Assembly: GCA_038238245.1 (NCBI GenBank)
Contig: JBBRXX010000004.1
Location: 62,001-126,000, forward strand
DNA: 64,000 nt
Direction: 5' to 3'
From: DASQHW01 sp038238245
GTDB taxonomy: Bacteria > Actinomycetota > Acidimicrobiia > IMCC26256 > PALSA-610
Positions 18,610-26,767 of this stretch are shown here, piece by piece (position 1 is the stretch's first letter; each line of letters starts with the position of its first letter). The position numbers were made by a program, and so were the translations under genes. Under the pieces are notes generated by a model, which saw only the letters and a list, made by a program, of their open reading frames with translations, was not told the origin of the DNA and ran no database searches.

Positions 18610-19121
18610 CTCGCGGCCTCGTCGGCGAAGTCGTAGACGCCGTCGAGGTCACTGCGTAATCGGTGACGCGCCTTTTCCGCCCGGGCGTTGACTTTCTCCT
18701 CCGTGGTCCCGAGGGCGAGAGCCGTCGTCGTTTCGTCGCAGTCCATCAGGTATCGCAACACGGCCACGTCACGCTGGCGCCTCGAGAGACGATCGAGTGT
18801 GTCCACGATGTGCTCGGAGATCGCCTGGTCCTCGGTCTCGGACATCGCGCGCAAGAACTCGAGACACACGTCCTTGCTGCGCACGATGACCCAGCCTGTG
18901 GGGTTGTCGCGACGGCGAATGCGTTCCCACCCCTCGTAGGTCTGTGCCATGGTCTCCGCGACGACGTTTCGGACGATGACCTCGTCGAAACGGAAGAACC
19001 GTTGTGCGGTATGACACGCGACTGTGACGAGGCCGGGGAATGAGGCGTCGAATTCAGTTCGCGCTTCCTCTTCCCCACGCATCTGTGCATCATTGCCGTT
19101 CGACCGCGCCGCTACACGCAT
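18606..19121 (-). CDS. ECF RNA polymerase sigma factor (SigE-like)
   Basis: The 171-residue protein has sigma region 2 (about 20-85, including AQTYEGWERIRRRDNPTGWV) and region 4 (about 112-160, with DRLSRRQRDVAVLRYLMD and a helix-turn-helix around TTTALALGTTEEKVNARAEKA split over two helices). It should redirect RNA polymerase to a small regulon under control of the membrane protein encoded just downstream. The start is uncertain: ATG 19121, 19145 and 19082 are all in frame (the frame opens at 19235) and none has a clean Shine-Dalgarno sequence. The 257 bases between this start and the thiolase gene carry no gene. Confidence 0.8.
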   Translation of the reverse strand: MRVAARSNGNDAQMRGEEEARTEFDASFPGLVTVACHTAQRFFRFDEVIVRNVVAETMAQTYEGWERIRRRDNPTGWVIVRSKDVCLEFLRAMSETEDQAISEHIVDTLDRLSRRQRDVAVLRYLMDCDETTTALALGTTEEKVNARAEKARHRLRSDLDGVYDFADEAAR

Positions 19122-19378
19122 CTCCGGCGGGCTTGTGCGCAACATGGCGCGAGTGCAAGAACGCCGACCGCGCGACGTTCGCAACGCACCTTTCGTACTG
19201 AACCGGTATCGCGCCTGGTCGCGCCCTTGGGGCACGGGTTCAGATCGGACAACGGGCCGATACCGGCGCGGCGCGCTTGCGAAGGGTGCGCGTGATCTTC
19301 ACGCGACACCCCCTCGCCTGTTCCTCACACCTCGTACGTAGTGGCTGACGAAACGACGGGGCGCGCCGTCGTCGACGC

Positions 19379-20572
19379 TCAGCCGAGGGTGCGACCGACC
19401 ACGGAGACGAACGACACCATCTCGCCGGGATAGCCGCCGAGATTGTGGGTGAGTGCCAGCGGACGGTCGTTGCCGAGTTGCCGTTCGGCCGGCGCGTCGC
19501 CGCGCAGCTGCAGCCAGCACTCGAACATCATCCGGAGCCCGGATGCGCCGACCGGGTGGCCGAAGCTCTTCAGTCCGCCGTCCGGGTTCACCGGCAGCTC
19601 GCCGCCGAGGTCGAACGTGCCCTCGAGCACCTCTTTCCACGCGGTGCCGCGCGCTGCGAACTGGAGGTCCTCGTAGATGAGGAGCTCGGCGGGTGTGAAG
19701 CAGTCGTGCACTTCCGCCATCGCGAGCTCTTCGCGCGGGTTCGTGATGCCGGCCTGCGCATAGGCGTCGCGGCCCGTCGCGCTGATCTCGGGAAAGGTCG
19801 TGTAGTCGTACGCGGGGTCGGCGTTCCCGGAGCAGTTCCCGGCGACCAGCGACAGCGCTTTGATGTAGAGCGGACGGTCGGTGTAGTTGTGCGCGTCCTC
19901 GGCGCGCACGACGATCGCGGCGGCCGAACCGTCGGCGACACCGGAACAGTCGTAGACGCCGAGCCCGCCGGCCATCAAGGGCGCACCGCAGATGGTCTCC
20001 ATCGAGACCTCGCGCTTGAACTGCGCGCGCGGGTTCCGGGCGCCGTTGTAGTGGTTCTTCCATGCGATACGGGCGAGCACCTCGCGCACCTGGTCCTCGT
20101 CCAGGCCGTACTTCTGCGCGTACGCCGGTGCGCACATCGCGAACATCGCTGCCGCGGTCAGCGTGCGGGCGGTCCCGTCGGTGGCGCTCTTCGACGCGCC
20201 GACGAGGCCTTGGTAGCCGCTGTCCTTCACCTTCTCGACGCCGATCGCCATCGCGACGTCGTACGCGCCGGATGCGACCGCGTACGCCGCGTTGCGTAGT
20301 GCCTCGGAGCCGGTCGCGCAGAAGTTCTCGACGTGGGTCACCGGCTTGTCGTGCAGCTGGAGTGGCCGGGCGAGCGCCATGCCGCTCATTCCCGAGAACG
20401 CGGTGCCCAGCCAGTACGCGTCGACGTCGTCTTTGGTGAGGCCCGCGGAAGCGAACGTCTCGCTCGACGCGTCGAGGAGCAGGTCGTCGGTGCTCTTGTT
20501 CCACTGCTCACCGAATGGCGTGCAGCCCATGCCGACGATCGCCACGCGGTCTTTGATGCCCTGCGAACCCAC
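19379..20572 (-). CDS. SCP-x type thiolase (acyl-CoA C-acetyltransferase)
   Basis: The 397-residue thiolase of the sterol-carrier-protein-x class contains the nucleophile region VENFCATGSEALRNAAYAV (Cys85), the HDCFTPAE motif and GHPVGASG near the C-terminus. Such enzymes cleave 3-ketoacyl-CoAs, and in mycobacteria related proteins act as aldolases on steroid side chains together with a DUF35 partner. Here the gene lies directly downstream, nine bases away, of an HMG-CoA-synthase-like/DUF35 fusion, which would supply that partner. The pair is transcribed away from the CoA-transferase/dehydrogenase operon starting at 22116. Start ATG 20572. Confidence 0.9.
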   Translation of the reverse strand: MGSQGIKDRVAIVGMGCTPFGEQWNKSTDDLLLDASSETFASAGLTKDDVDAYWLGTAFSGMSGMALARPLQLHDKPVTHVENFCATGSEALRNAAYAVASGAYDVAMAIGVEKVKDSGYQGLVGASKSATDGTARTLTAAAMFAMCAPAYAQKYGLDEDQVREVLARIAWKNHYNGARNPRAQFKREVSMETICGAPLMAGGLGVYDCSGVADGSAAAIVVRAEDAHNYTDRPLYIKALSLVAGNCSGNADPAYDYTTFPEISATGRDAYAQAGITNPREELAMAEVHDCFTPAELLIYEDLQFAARGTAWKEVLEGTFDLGGELPVNPDGGLKSFGHPVGASGLRMMFECWLQLRGDAPAERQLGNDRPLALTHNLGGYPGEMVSFVSVVGRTLG

Positions 20573-20581
20573 GGAGGCCCC

Positions 20582-22039
20582 CTATGCGGACGGCGGCGCC
20601 TGGTTGGCGCCGTTGTGCTCGTTTCGGATCCCGGCCCGGATGGGTCGGGCCTTCCAGAAGTAATTGTGGATCTCGTCAGAAGTGAAGAGCTTCCTGAACG
20701 TCATCTCGATGCGGTCGCCGATCGCGAGATCCGCGACCTCGACGTCGGTGAGCTCGATCGGATGGCGACCGCCGCCGTCGAAGTCGACGACCGCGAACGT
20801 GATCGGCGGGCTCGGCGAGTATGCGATGCGGTCGATCGTGAAGAGTGCAACCGTGCCTTCGACTTCGGACATCGGCGCCGCGATCATGTCGTCGACGGTG
20901 TCGCCGACGCGAGAGACGCGTGCCGGAGGAAGATGCAGCTCGCCGCTGTCCCGGTCGCGCGAGCCGACGAAGGCGTACTTCCACTCCTCGGTGCGGCCCG
21001 ACACCGACGCCGAGATCCGATCGGGCTCCGGGCGGCGAGGCGGCTCCAATGTGACCGTTCCTCGCCACGACAGGAACTTGCCGTATGAGAGCGAGCCACC
21101 GTTGGCAACCTGTGTCGCCACCGATCGCGCGGCGCGATACGACGCGATCGCCGGTGTCGCGCGGAACAGCAGGACGTCGGCGCCGTCGGCGAGCACGACG
21201 AGCGCAATGACCTGTCCGGGCTCGCTCGTCTCGAGCGCGTTCGTGAGGAGGAGCGCGGCTTGCGCGGTGCCGGTGTTCCCGACGCTCGCCGACAGGTCGT
21301 CGACGGCGGCCGCGTTCGACGCGCCGAGCCGGCCACTGATGCTCCGCACGGCGCGCGCGTGCATACCGGTGACGATGAGCTTGTCGATCTGGTCCGGCTG
21401 CAGCTCGGCGGCCTTGAGGGCGAGATTCCACGCTTGCTCGACAAGTGGCCCGTACTTGATCTCGCCGAAACGCTCTTCCCAGGTCCGCGACCGCCGCGAG
21501 CCCGGAGTGCGCCAGCGTTCGATGAACTCTTCGGTCGCGCTTCCGGCGCCGACGCACTCGGCGATGACCGGCCCGTCGGTGTCCGAGCCGACGATCACTG
21601 CGGCGCCGCCGTCGCCACCTTGGGTCTCGTCGGCACTCGTCGGAAGGCCGTCACGAAGGTCGGAAGCAACGACCATGACGCAGCCGTTCCCTTCGAGCGC
21701 GGTACGCAGGGCGCCCACGCCGGATCGCAGCGCGCCGCCGAAGTCCATGGCGGGCACCGCAGCATCGAGGCGCAACGCGGCGTGGATCGCAGACGCATTG
21801 TTCTTGTCGAGGTACGCGGGGTTCGCGGTGGCGAACCAGAGCGCACCGATCGCGGTGTCGGCCGGTGCGGACCGGCGCGCGAAGCGCGCGGCTTCGACGG
21901 CCAGAGTGGTCGTGTCCTCGTCGTAGCCGGCGACGGCGCGCGTGCCTTTTCCGCCCCCGGATCCGAACGTCGTCGCGATGTCGGCGCGGTTGAGTCGCCG
22001 ATACGGCACGTACGCGCCGGCGCTGATGATTCCTCGCAT
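20582..22039 (-). CDS. HMG-CoA-synthase-like (KAS III fold) protein fused to a DUF35 OB-fold domain
   Basis: The 485-residue fusion has a thiolase-fold, HMG-CoA synthase/KAS III-like region (about 1-320, starting MRGIISAGAYVPYRRL) and a C-terminal DUF35-type OB-fold (about 335-485, with SYGKFLSWRG and TFAVVDFDGGGRHP). In active archaeal HMG-CoA synthases the nucleophile lies in a motif like FACKAG; here the aligned stretch is GGALRSG (101-107), which puts Leu104 where Cys is expected. A histidine region TGMHARAV is present. DUF35 proteins bridge thiolases and HMG-CoA synthases in archaea and partner with Ltp2 in mycobacteria. The product may be a non-catalytic scaffold or CoA-channel partner of the adjacent thiolase. 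ATG 22039 is chosen because the upstream extension has no homology-like sequence. DUF35's usual zinc ribbon cysteines are absent. Confidence 0.8.
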   Translation of the reverse strand: MRGIISAGAYVPYRRLNRADIATTFGSGGGKGTRAVAGYDEDTTTLAVEAARFARRSAPADTAIGALWFATANPAYLDKNNASAIHAALRLDAAVPAMDFGGALRSGVGALRTALEGNGCVMVVASDLRDGLPTSADETQGGDGGAAVIVGSDTDGPVIAECVGAGSATEEFIERWRTPGSRRSRTWEERFGEIKYGPLVEQAWNLALKAAELQPDQIDKLIVTGMHARAVRSISGRLGASNAAAVDDLSASVGNTGTAQAALLLTNALETSEPGQVIALVVLADGADVLLFRATPAIASYRAARSVATQVANGGSLSYGKFLSWRGTVTLEPPRRPEPDRISASVSGRTEEWKYAFVGSRDRDSGELHLPPARVSRVGDTVDDMIAAPMSEVEGTVALFTIDRIAYSPSPPITFAVVDFDGGGRHPIELTDVEVADLAIGDRIEMTFRKLFTSDEIHNYFWKARPIRAGIRNEHNGANQAPPSA

Positions 22040-22060
22040 GACGCGGGATTCTACGCTCGG

Positions 22061-22082
22061 CCGGCTGGTGGGTCTCAGCCGG
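22061..22082. promoter_or_regulatory. Inverted repeat in divergent promoter, candidate operator
   Basis: CCGGCTG (22061-22067) and CAGCCGG (22076-22082) form a perfect seven-base inverted repeat with eight bases between. It lies in the 76-base gap between the divergent fusion gene (start 22039) and CoA-transferase gene (start 22116). A dimeric repressor binding here could control both arms of the locus at once. No regulator gene is adjacent, so the protein is unknown. Confidence 0.4.
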
Positions 22083-22115
22083 AGCGGTCGCCGTGGGTCG
22101 CCGTAAGGTGTCCGC

Positions 22116-23366
22116 GTGCAGCTCGGCGAGATGGCCAACTCGGGCGCCCTCGAGTACGGCAAGCCACTCGACGGGGTGCGTGTCCTCGCCGCGGAGCAGA
22201 TGCAGGCGCTTCCCTACGCGACCCAGATGCTCGCGCGCCTGGGCGCCGAGGTCGTGAAGGTCGAGCACCCCGTCCACGGGGAATCCGGACGCGGCGCGAC
22301 ACCGGCGATGCTGGATCCGTCCGGTCACAAGGTCGGCGCGACCTTTCTGCGCAACAATTTCAACAAACGGAGCGTGGGCATCGACCTGAAGGCGCCCGAC
22401 GGCCGCGAGCTCTTCCTCTCGCTCGTACCGCACTTCGACGTGATCGCCGAGAACTTCAAGCCGGGCACGATGGATCGCATGGGCCTGGGCTACGACACGG
22501 TCTCCGAGCGTCACCCGCGCGCTGTGTACGTGTCGATCTCGGGTTTCGGCAACGTCGGCGAGTCCCCGTACCGTGACTGGCCCGCCTACGCGTCCGTCGC
22601 CGAGGCGATGTCCGGCATCTACGAGTATCGAAACGGCCCCGATCGTCCACCGGTGACGATCCCGGTGGGCGCGCTCGGCGACATCAGCTCTGCCCTGTTC
22701 GGCGTGATCGGCGTGCTCGCCGCGCTGCGCCATCGTGACCGAACCGGCGTCGGTCAATACGTCGACATCGCGATGTACGACGCCATGATCGCGATGACGG
22801 ACATCGTCACCAACTTCTGGTCGATGGGGGTGCGCGATGCCGTCGAGGACCGCCTCTCGGTGATTTGCGAGGGCTTTCGCGCGTCCGACGGATATGTCGT
22901 GGTGCAGATCGTGCGGGAGCACCAGTTCACCCGGCTCGCGGATCTCGTGGGTCATCCCGAGTGGAAGGACGACCCGCGCTTCGCGACGCGCGCGGGTTGG
23001 GGACCGAACATGGAGGGCGTCATCCGGCCGGCCGTGGACGCGTGGGCATCGCAGCGGACCAAGCTCGAAGCGGCGCAGCAACTGACGGCCGCGGGCATCG
23101 TCGCGGGGCCGAGCAATGGTGCCCCCGATGTGATCGCCGACCCGCACGTCGCCGCGCGGCACATGCTCGTCGAGATGCCGCGTACCGACGGCGTCGCCGC
23201 GCCCATTCTCGTGCCCGGCAACCCGGTGAAGCTGTCGAGGATGACCGAGGGACCTGAAACGCGCGTGCCGTGGGTCGGGGAGCACACGAACGAGGTGCTC
23301 GCGGCGGAGCTCGGCCTCACCGACAACGAGCTCGCACAACTGCGCGGCCGCGGCGTCATCTCTTGA
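22116..23366 (+). CDS. CaiB/BaiF family III CoA-transferase
   Basis: The 416-residue protein belongs to the family III CoA-transferases, which move CoA between acyl groups through an aspartyl-CoA intermediate. The likely nucleophile is Asp222 in GQYVDIAMYDAMIAM, in register with Asp169 of formyl-CoA transferase. Other family features are LGAEVVKVEHPVHGESGRG near the N-terminus and FRASDGYVVVQ in the second half. GTG 22116 has AAGG seven bases before it; ATG 22131 is a possible alternative. It is the first gene of a co-directional operon with the dehydrogenases and MaoC proteins, where it may load the substrate acid with CoA taken from a product CoA ester. Confidence 0.88.
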   Translation: MQLGEMANSGALEYGKPLDGVRVLAAEQMQALPYATQMLARLGAEVVKVEHPVHGESGRGATPAMLDPSGHKVGATFLRNNFNKRSVGIDLKAPDGRELFLSLVPHFDVIAENFKPGTMDRMGLGYDTVSERHPRAVYVSISGFGNVGESPYRDWPAYASVAEAMSGIYEYRNGPDRPPVTIPVGALGDISSALFGVIGVLAALRHRDRTGVGQYVDIAMYDAMIAMTDIVTNFWSMGVRDAVEDRLSVICEGFRASDGYVVVQIVREHQFTRLADLVGHPEWKDDPRFATRAGWGPNMEGVIRPAVDAWASQRTKLEAAQQLTAAGIVAGPSNGAPDVIADPHVAARHMLVEMPRTDGVAAPILVPGNPVKLSRMTEGPETRVPWVGEHTNEVLAAELGLTDNELAQLRGRGVIS

Positions 23367-23385
23367 CCTCTGTACAATCGCCGCC

Positions 23386-24588
23386 GTGGACTTCGAGTTC
23401 TCGCCCGAGCAGCGCGCGTTCGCCGAGGAAGTCGAGCAGTTCCTCGACGAGCACGACGATCCCGAGGTCTTCGATCTGACGCGCGAGAACATGGCGCAGA
23501 TCGTGGACACGCCGAAGCGGCGCGCGTTCATGCGCGCGGTGGGGGAGCGGGGCTGGCTCGGACTCACGTGGCCCAAGGAATACGACGGATCCGAAGGCGA
23601 AGGCGTGTACGAGTTCCTCCTGAACGAGGCGCTGGCCGCGCGCGGTGGTCCGCAGATCGGCAAGGGCGTCGGCATCATCGGCAAGACGCTCATCGCGCAC
23701 GGCAACGACTTCCTGAAGGAGAAGTTCCTGCCGATGATCCTGCGCAACGAGGTTGAGTTCGCGGTCGGCTACAGCGAACCCAATTCCGGTTCCGATGCCG
23801 CGTCGATGCGTCTCAAAGCCGAGCGCGCCGATCGTGACGGCGAGCCCGGTTGGCTGCTCAACGGCCAGAAGACGTGGACGACGTCTGCGCACTTCGCCGA
23901 GTGGTACTGGCTCGGCACCCGCACCGACCCGAACAACAAGCACCGGGGCATCACGTTGATGCTCGTGCCGCTCGACCAGCCCGGCATCACGATCAAACCG
24001 ATCTGGACGATGGGCGACGAACGCACCAACGAGGTGTTCATCGAAGACGTGTTCGTGCCCGACGCATACGTGGTGGGCGACGTGAACCACGGCTTCCAGT
24101 ACATCTCGGAGGCGCTCGACCTCGAACGGTTCACGTTGTTCACGTTCTCGCCGATCGCCCAACGACTCGATCTGTTGTGCGAGTACGTGCGGACCGCGGA
24201 GCGCGACGGTCGGCCGCTGCGTGAAGATCCGGTCATCCGGAGCCGGCTCGCGCGTCTCGTGACGGAGGCCGAAGTCGTCCGCGTCCTCGGACTGCGCGTC
24301 GTCGCGGCGTCGATGAAGGCCGAGAAGACGAAGGGCGCCCCTCCGACGGTCGAGTCGTCGGAGTACAAGCTGTATGCCACCGAGTACTCGCGCCGGCTGG
24401 CCAACGCGTCAATGGACATCGCCGGGCCAGGCAGCCAACTCCGCGTCAAGACGGAGACCGCTCCGATGGAAGGCCGCGCCGAGTCGACGTATCGGTACAC
24501 GGTGATCGACACGATCGGCGGCGGCACGTCCGAGGTGCAGAAGAACATCATCGCCCGGCGCGCGCTCGGGCTCCCCAAGAACTTCTGA
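23386..24588 (+). CDS. Acyl-CoA dehydrogenase (steroid/branched-chain FadE type)
   Basis: This 400-residue flavoprotein of the acyl-CoA dehydrogenase family shows FAD- and substrate-binding motifs VGYSEPNSGSDAASM and NGQKTWTTSAHFAEW, and ends with TIGGGTSEVQKNIIARRALG, a C-terminus common in actinobacterial FadE proteins. It should introduce the alpha-beta double bond of an acyl-CoA. The second dehydrogenase at 26768 lacks this C-terminal signature, and pairs of unlike FadE subunits form alpha2beta2 enzymes in mycobacterial steroid degradation; that is the likely arrangement here. GTG 23386 lies 19 bases after the CoA-transferase stop. Confidence 0.9.
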   Translation: MDFEFSPEQRAFAEEVEQFLDEHDDPEVFDLTRENMAQIVDTPKRRAFMRAVGERGWLGLTWPKEYDGSEGEGVYEFLLNEALAARGGPQIGKGVGIIGKTLIAHGNDFLKEKFLPMILRNEVEFAVGYSEPNSGSDAASMRLKAERADRDGEPGWLLNGQKTWTTSAHFAEWYWLGTRTDPNNKHRGITLMLVPLDQPGITIKPIWTMGDERTNEVFIEDVFVPDAYVVGDVNHGFQYISEALDLERFTLFTFSPIAQRLDLLCEYVRTAERDGRPLREDPVIRSRLARLVTEAEVVRVLGLRVVAASMKAEKTKGAPPTVESSEYKLYATEYSRRLANASMDIAGPGSQLRVKTETAPMEGRAESTYRYTVIDTIGGGTSEVQKNIIARRALGLPKNF

Positions 24589-24595
24589 GCACCCA

Positions 24596-25750
24596 ATGCT
24601 CGGAGGCATCACCGTGCTCGATCTCGCCAGCGTCGGCCCGGCGGCCCGCGCCTCTCGCTGGCTCGCCGACTACGGCGCTGACGTCGTCAAGATCGGACCG
24701 GTACCAAAGCGCGGGGGCGTGCTCATCGAGCCGCCGTTCCATGCGTATGGCGGCCAACGCGGGATGCGGCGCATGCTCGTCGATCTGAAGTCCGACACAG
24801 GTCGGGAGGCATTTCTTCGTGTGGCACGCGGTGTCGACGTGCTGGTCGAGAGCTTCCGTCCCGGTGTCGTCGACACGCTCGGCATCGGTTACGACGCGGT
24901 CGCGGCGGCGAATCCGCGCATCGTGTACTGCTCGACGAGCGGGTACGGACAGGACGGTCCGCACGCGCAATACGCCGGGCACGATCTCAACTACCTCGCG
25001 GTCGGCGGGTTCCTCGCGACCACGCATCCCCGCGCCGACGGCGGCCCTCCGGTCCCCGGCGCGACCGTGGCCGACAGCGCGGGCGGTGGCATGCACGCAG
25101 TGATCGCGATCCTGGCCGCGCTCGTGAACCGGTCCTCGACCGGCGCGGGCGCGCATCTCGACGTCGCCGCGGCCGACGGTGTGCTCGCATTGATGTCTCT
25201 CGCGATCGACGAGTACCTCGCAACCGGCGCCGTGCCGGGGCCCCGGCACGGCCTGTTGACCGGCCGCTATGCCTGCTACGACGTCTATCGCTGTGCCGAC
25301 GACGCGTGGGTCGCGGTCGCGGCCATCGAACCCCGCTTCTACGCCAACCTGTGCCGGGCACTCGATTGCGAGCGTTGGATCGAGCACCAGACCGACGACG
25401 ACGCCCAACCGGAGATCCGCGCCGACTTCGCCGTCGCATTCGCAAAAAAGGCCCGCGACGAATGGGCCGACCTGCTCGCCCCGGCCGACACATGTGTGTC
25501 GCCGGTCCTCACCGTGCCCGAGGTCGTGGAACACCCGCAGTTCGTCGCCCGCGGCGCCTTCGTCGACGCGGCGCATCCGACGCACGGCCCGTTCCGTCAG
25601 ACTGGCCCCGTGCTCGCGGGACAGTCGAGACTCCCTGGGGTGGTGCCGCTTCCCGACGTCTCGCAGACCGATACCGACATACTGCTGCGCGCCGCCGGCT
25701 ACACCGCGGGCGACATCGCACGTTTGCGAGAAGAAGGAGCGGTCGCGTGA
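24596..25750 (+). CDS. Alpha-methylacyl-CoA racemase-like CaiB family protein
   Basis: The 384-residue family III protein is closer to alpha-methylacyl-CoA racemases than to transferases. AGHDLNYLAVGG (His129) and ATVADSAGGGM (Asp160) match the His/Asp pair that abstracts and returns the alpha proton in the Mycobacterium racemase MCR. The usual transferase position (Asp194 in LDVAAADGVLAL) is also acidic, so a transferase role is not fully excluded. A racemase would convert 2R- to 2S-methylacyl-CoA, which is required before dehydrogenation of branched side chains such as those of steroids or pristanic acid. It overlaps the next gene by GTGA. Confidence 0.8.
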   Translation: MLGGITVLDLASVGPAARASRWLADYGADVVKIGPVPKRGGVLIEPPFHAYGGQRGMRRMLVDLKSDTGREAFLRVARGVDVLVESFRPGVVDTLGIGYDAVAAANPRIVYCSTSGYGQDGPHAQYAGHDLNYLAVGGFLATTHPRADGGPPVPGATVADSAGGGMHAVIAILAALVNRSSTGAGAHLDVAAADGVLALMSLAIDEYLATGAVPGPRHGLLTGRYACYDVYRCADDAWVAVAAIEPRFYANLCRALDCERWIEHQTDDDAQPEIRADFAVAFAKKARDEWADLLAPADTCVSPVLTVPEVVEHPQFVARGAFVDAAHPTHGPFRQTGPVLAGQSRLPGVVPLPDVSQTDTDILLRAAGYTAGDIARLREEGAVA

Positions 25751-26259
25751 GTGATCTCCCGTCCGGCGTCGAAGCACAGATCGGCGCTGTGCAATACGAA
25801 GAAACGGGAGAGTTCCCCGTCGAGCGCGGTTACATCTGGACGACGTGCGCGTCGGTCGAGAACGGCAACCCGTTGTTCTGGGACGACCGCGTCGCGGCGG
25901 AGCTCACCGATGGTCCGATCGCGCCGCCGACGATGCTCTCCGTGTGGTTCCGCCCGCACCACTGGGCCCCGGGACGCGCCGAGCAGCCCCTCCCGCTACA
26001 AGTGCACTTCGACTTGAAGGAGACGTTCGGCCTCCCCGAGGCCGTGATGACGGACAACACGATCGTCTTCCACGACCCTGTGCGTCCCGGCGACGTGCTG
26101 CACACCCGCCAGGTCCTGAAGTCGGTGAGCGCACCAAAGACGACGAAGCTCGGGACCGGCCGCTTCTGGGTGATCGACGTCGAGTATCTCAACCAGCACG
26201 ACGAGCTGGTCGGTGTGGAGTCGTATACGGGCTTCGGATACCGCCGGGAGGAAGCGTGA
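25747..26259 (+). CDS. MaoC-like half-dehydratase, likely non-catalytic subunit
   Basis: The 170-residue protein has a single hot-dog fold of the FAS1-like/MaoC N-terminal type (VERGYIWTTCASVENGNPLFWDD, APPTMLSVWFRP split across the strand region). The catalytic D-x-NP-x-H motif of hydratases is not present in normal form. It is followed immediately, with a GTGA overlap, by a second half-size MaoC protein that does have the motif, so the two probably form a heterodimeric enoyl-CoA hydratase as ChsH1/ChsH2 do in mycobacteria. Start GTG 25747 overlaps the racemase-like gene. Confidence 0.8.
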   Translation: MSDLPSGVEAQIGAVQYEETGEFPVERGYIWTTCASVENGNPLFWDDRVAAELTDGPIAPPTMLSVWFRPHHWAPGRAEQPLPLQVHFDLKETFGLPEAVMTDNTIVFHDPVRPGDVLHTRQVLKSVSAPKTTKLGTGRFWVIDVEYLNQHDELVGVESYTGFGYRREEA

Positions 26260-26744
26260 CCTTCGTGCGGAGAGTCGGGATCACACTCACCGACGTCCAT
26301 GCCGGTGACGCGCTGCCCGAGCTCCGGTACGACGTCAACGCGACGACGATCGTGCTCGGTGCGATTGCGAGCCGGGACTGGCGACCGATGCACCACGACC
26401 ACGACTTCGCGGTGCACCGCAACGGGACGCAGGACATCTTCATGAACACGCCGAACCAGGCCGCCTGGTTCGAGCGCTACCTCACCGACTGGTCCGGACC
26501 GCGGGGCCGGCTCGGCCGAATGCAGTTCCGGATGAAGGGCTCGGTCTTTCCCGGCGACACGATGCTGCTCGCCGGCACGGTCGAAGCGGTCGAGACCGAC
26601 GACACGGGATGCGGATGGGCGACCGTGGTCGTCCGTCTCACGGTGGATGGCGACCTCAAGACCGGTTGTACCGCGCGCGTCGCGCTGCCGACCACCGAAG
26701 ACGACAACCCGTGGACGCGACGCGGCGACCGGTGGCGACCGTGA
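26256..26744 (+). CDS. MaoC-like enoyl-CoA hydratase, catalytic half
   Basis: The 162-residue hot-dog protein carries the hydratase-2 motif as SRDWRPMHHDHDFA (about 39-52), where the Asp and His would activate water for addition to a trans-2-enoyl-CoA. It begins with GTG 26256 inside the stop of the preceding half-MaoC gene, so equal expression is expected. The pair, together with two acyl-CoA dehydrogenases, covers the first two steps of a beta-oxidation cycle. Confidence 0.85.
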   Translation: MTFVRRVGITLTDVHAGDALPELRYDVNATTIVLGAIASRDWRPMHHDHDFAVHRNGTQDIFMNTPNQAAWFERYLTDWSGPRGRLGRMQFRMKGSVFPGDTMLLAGTVEAVETDDTGCGWATVVVRLTVDGDLKTGCTARVALPTTEDDNPWTRRGDRWRP

Positions 26745-26767
26745 CCGATCGGAGAGGGAGTTAAGGC

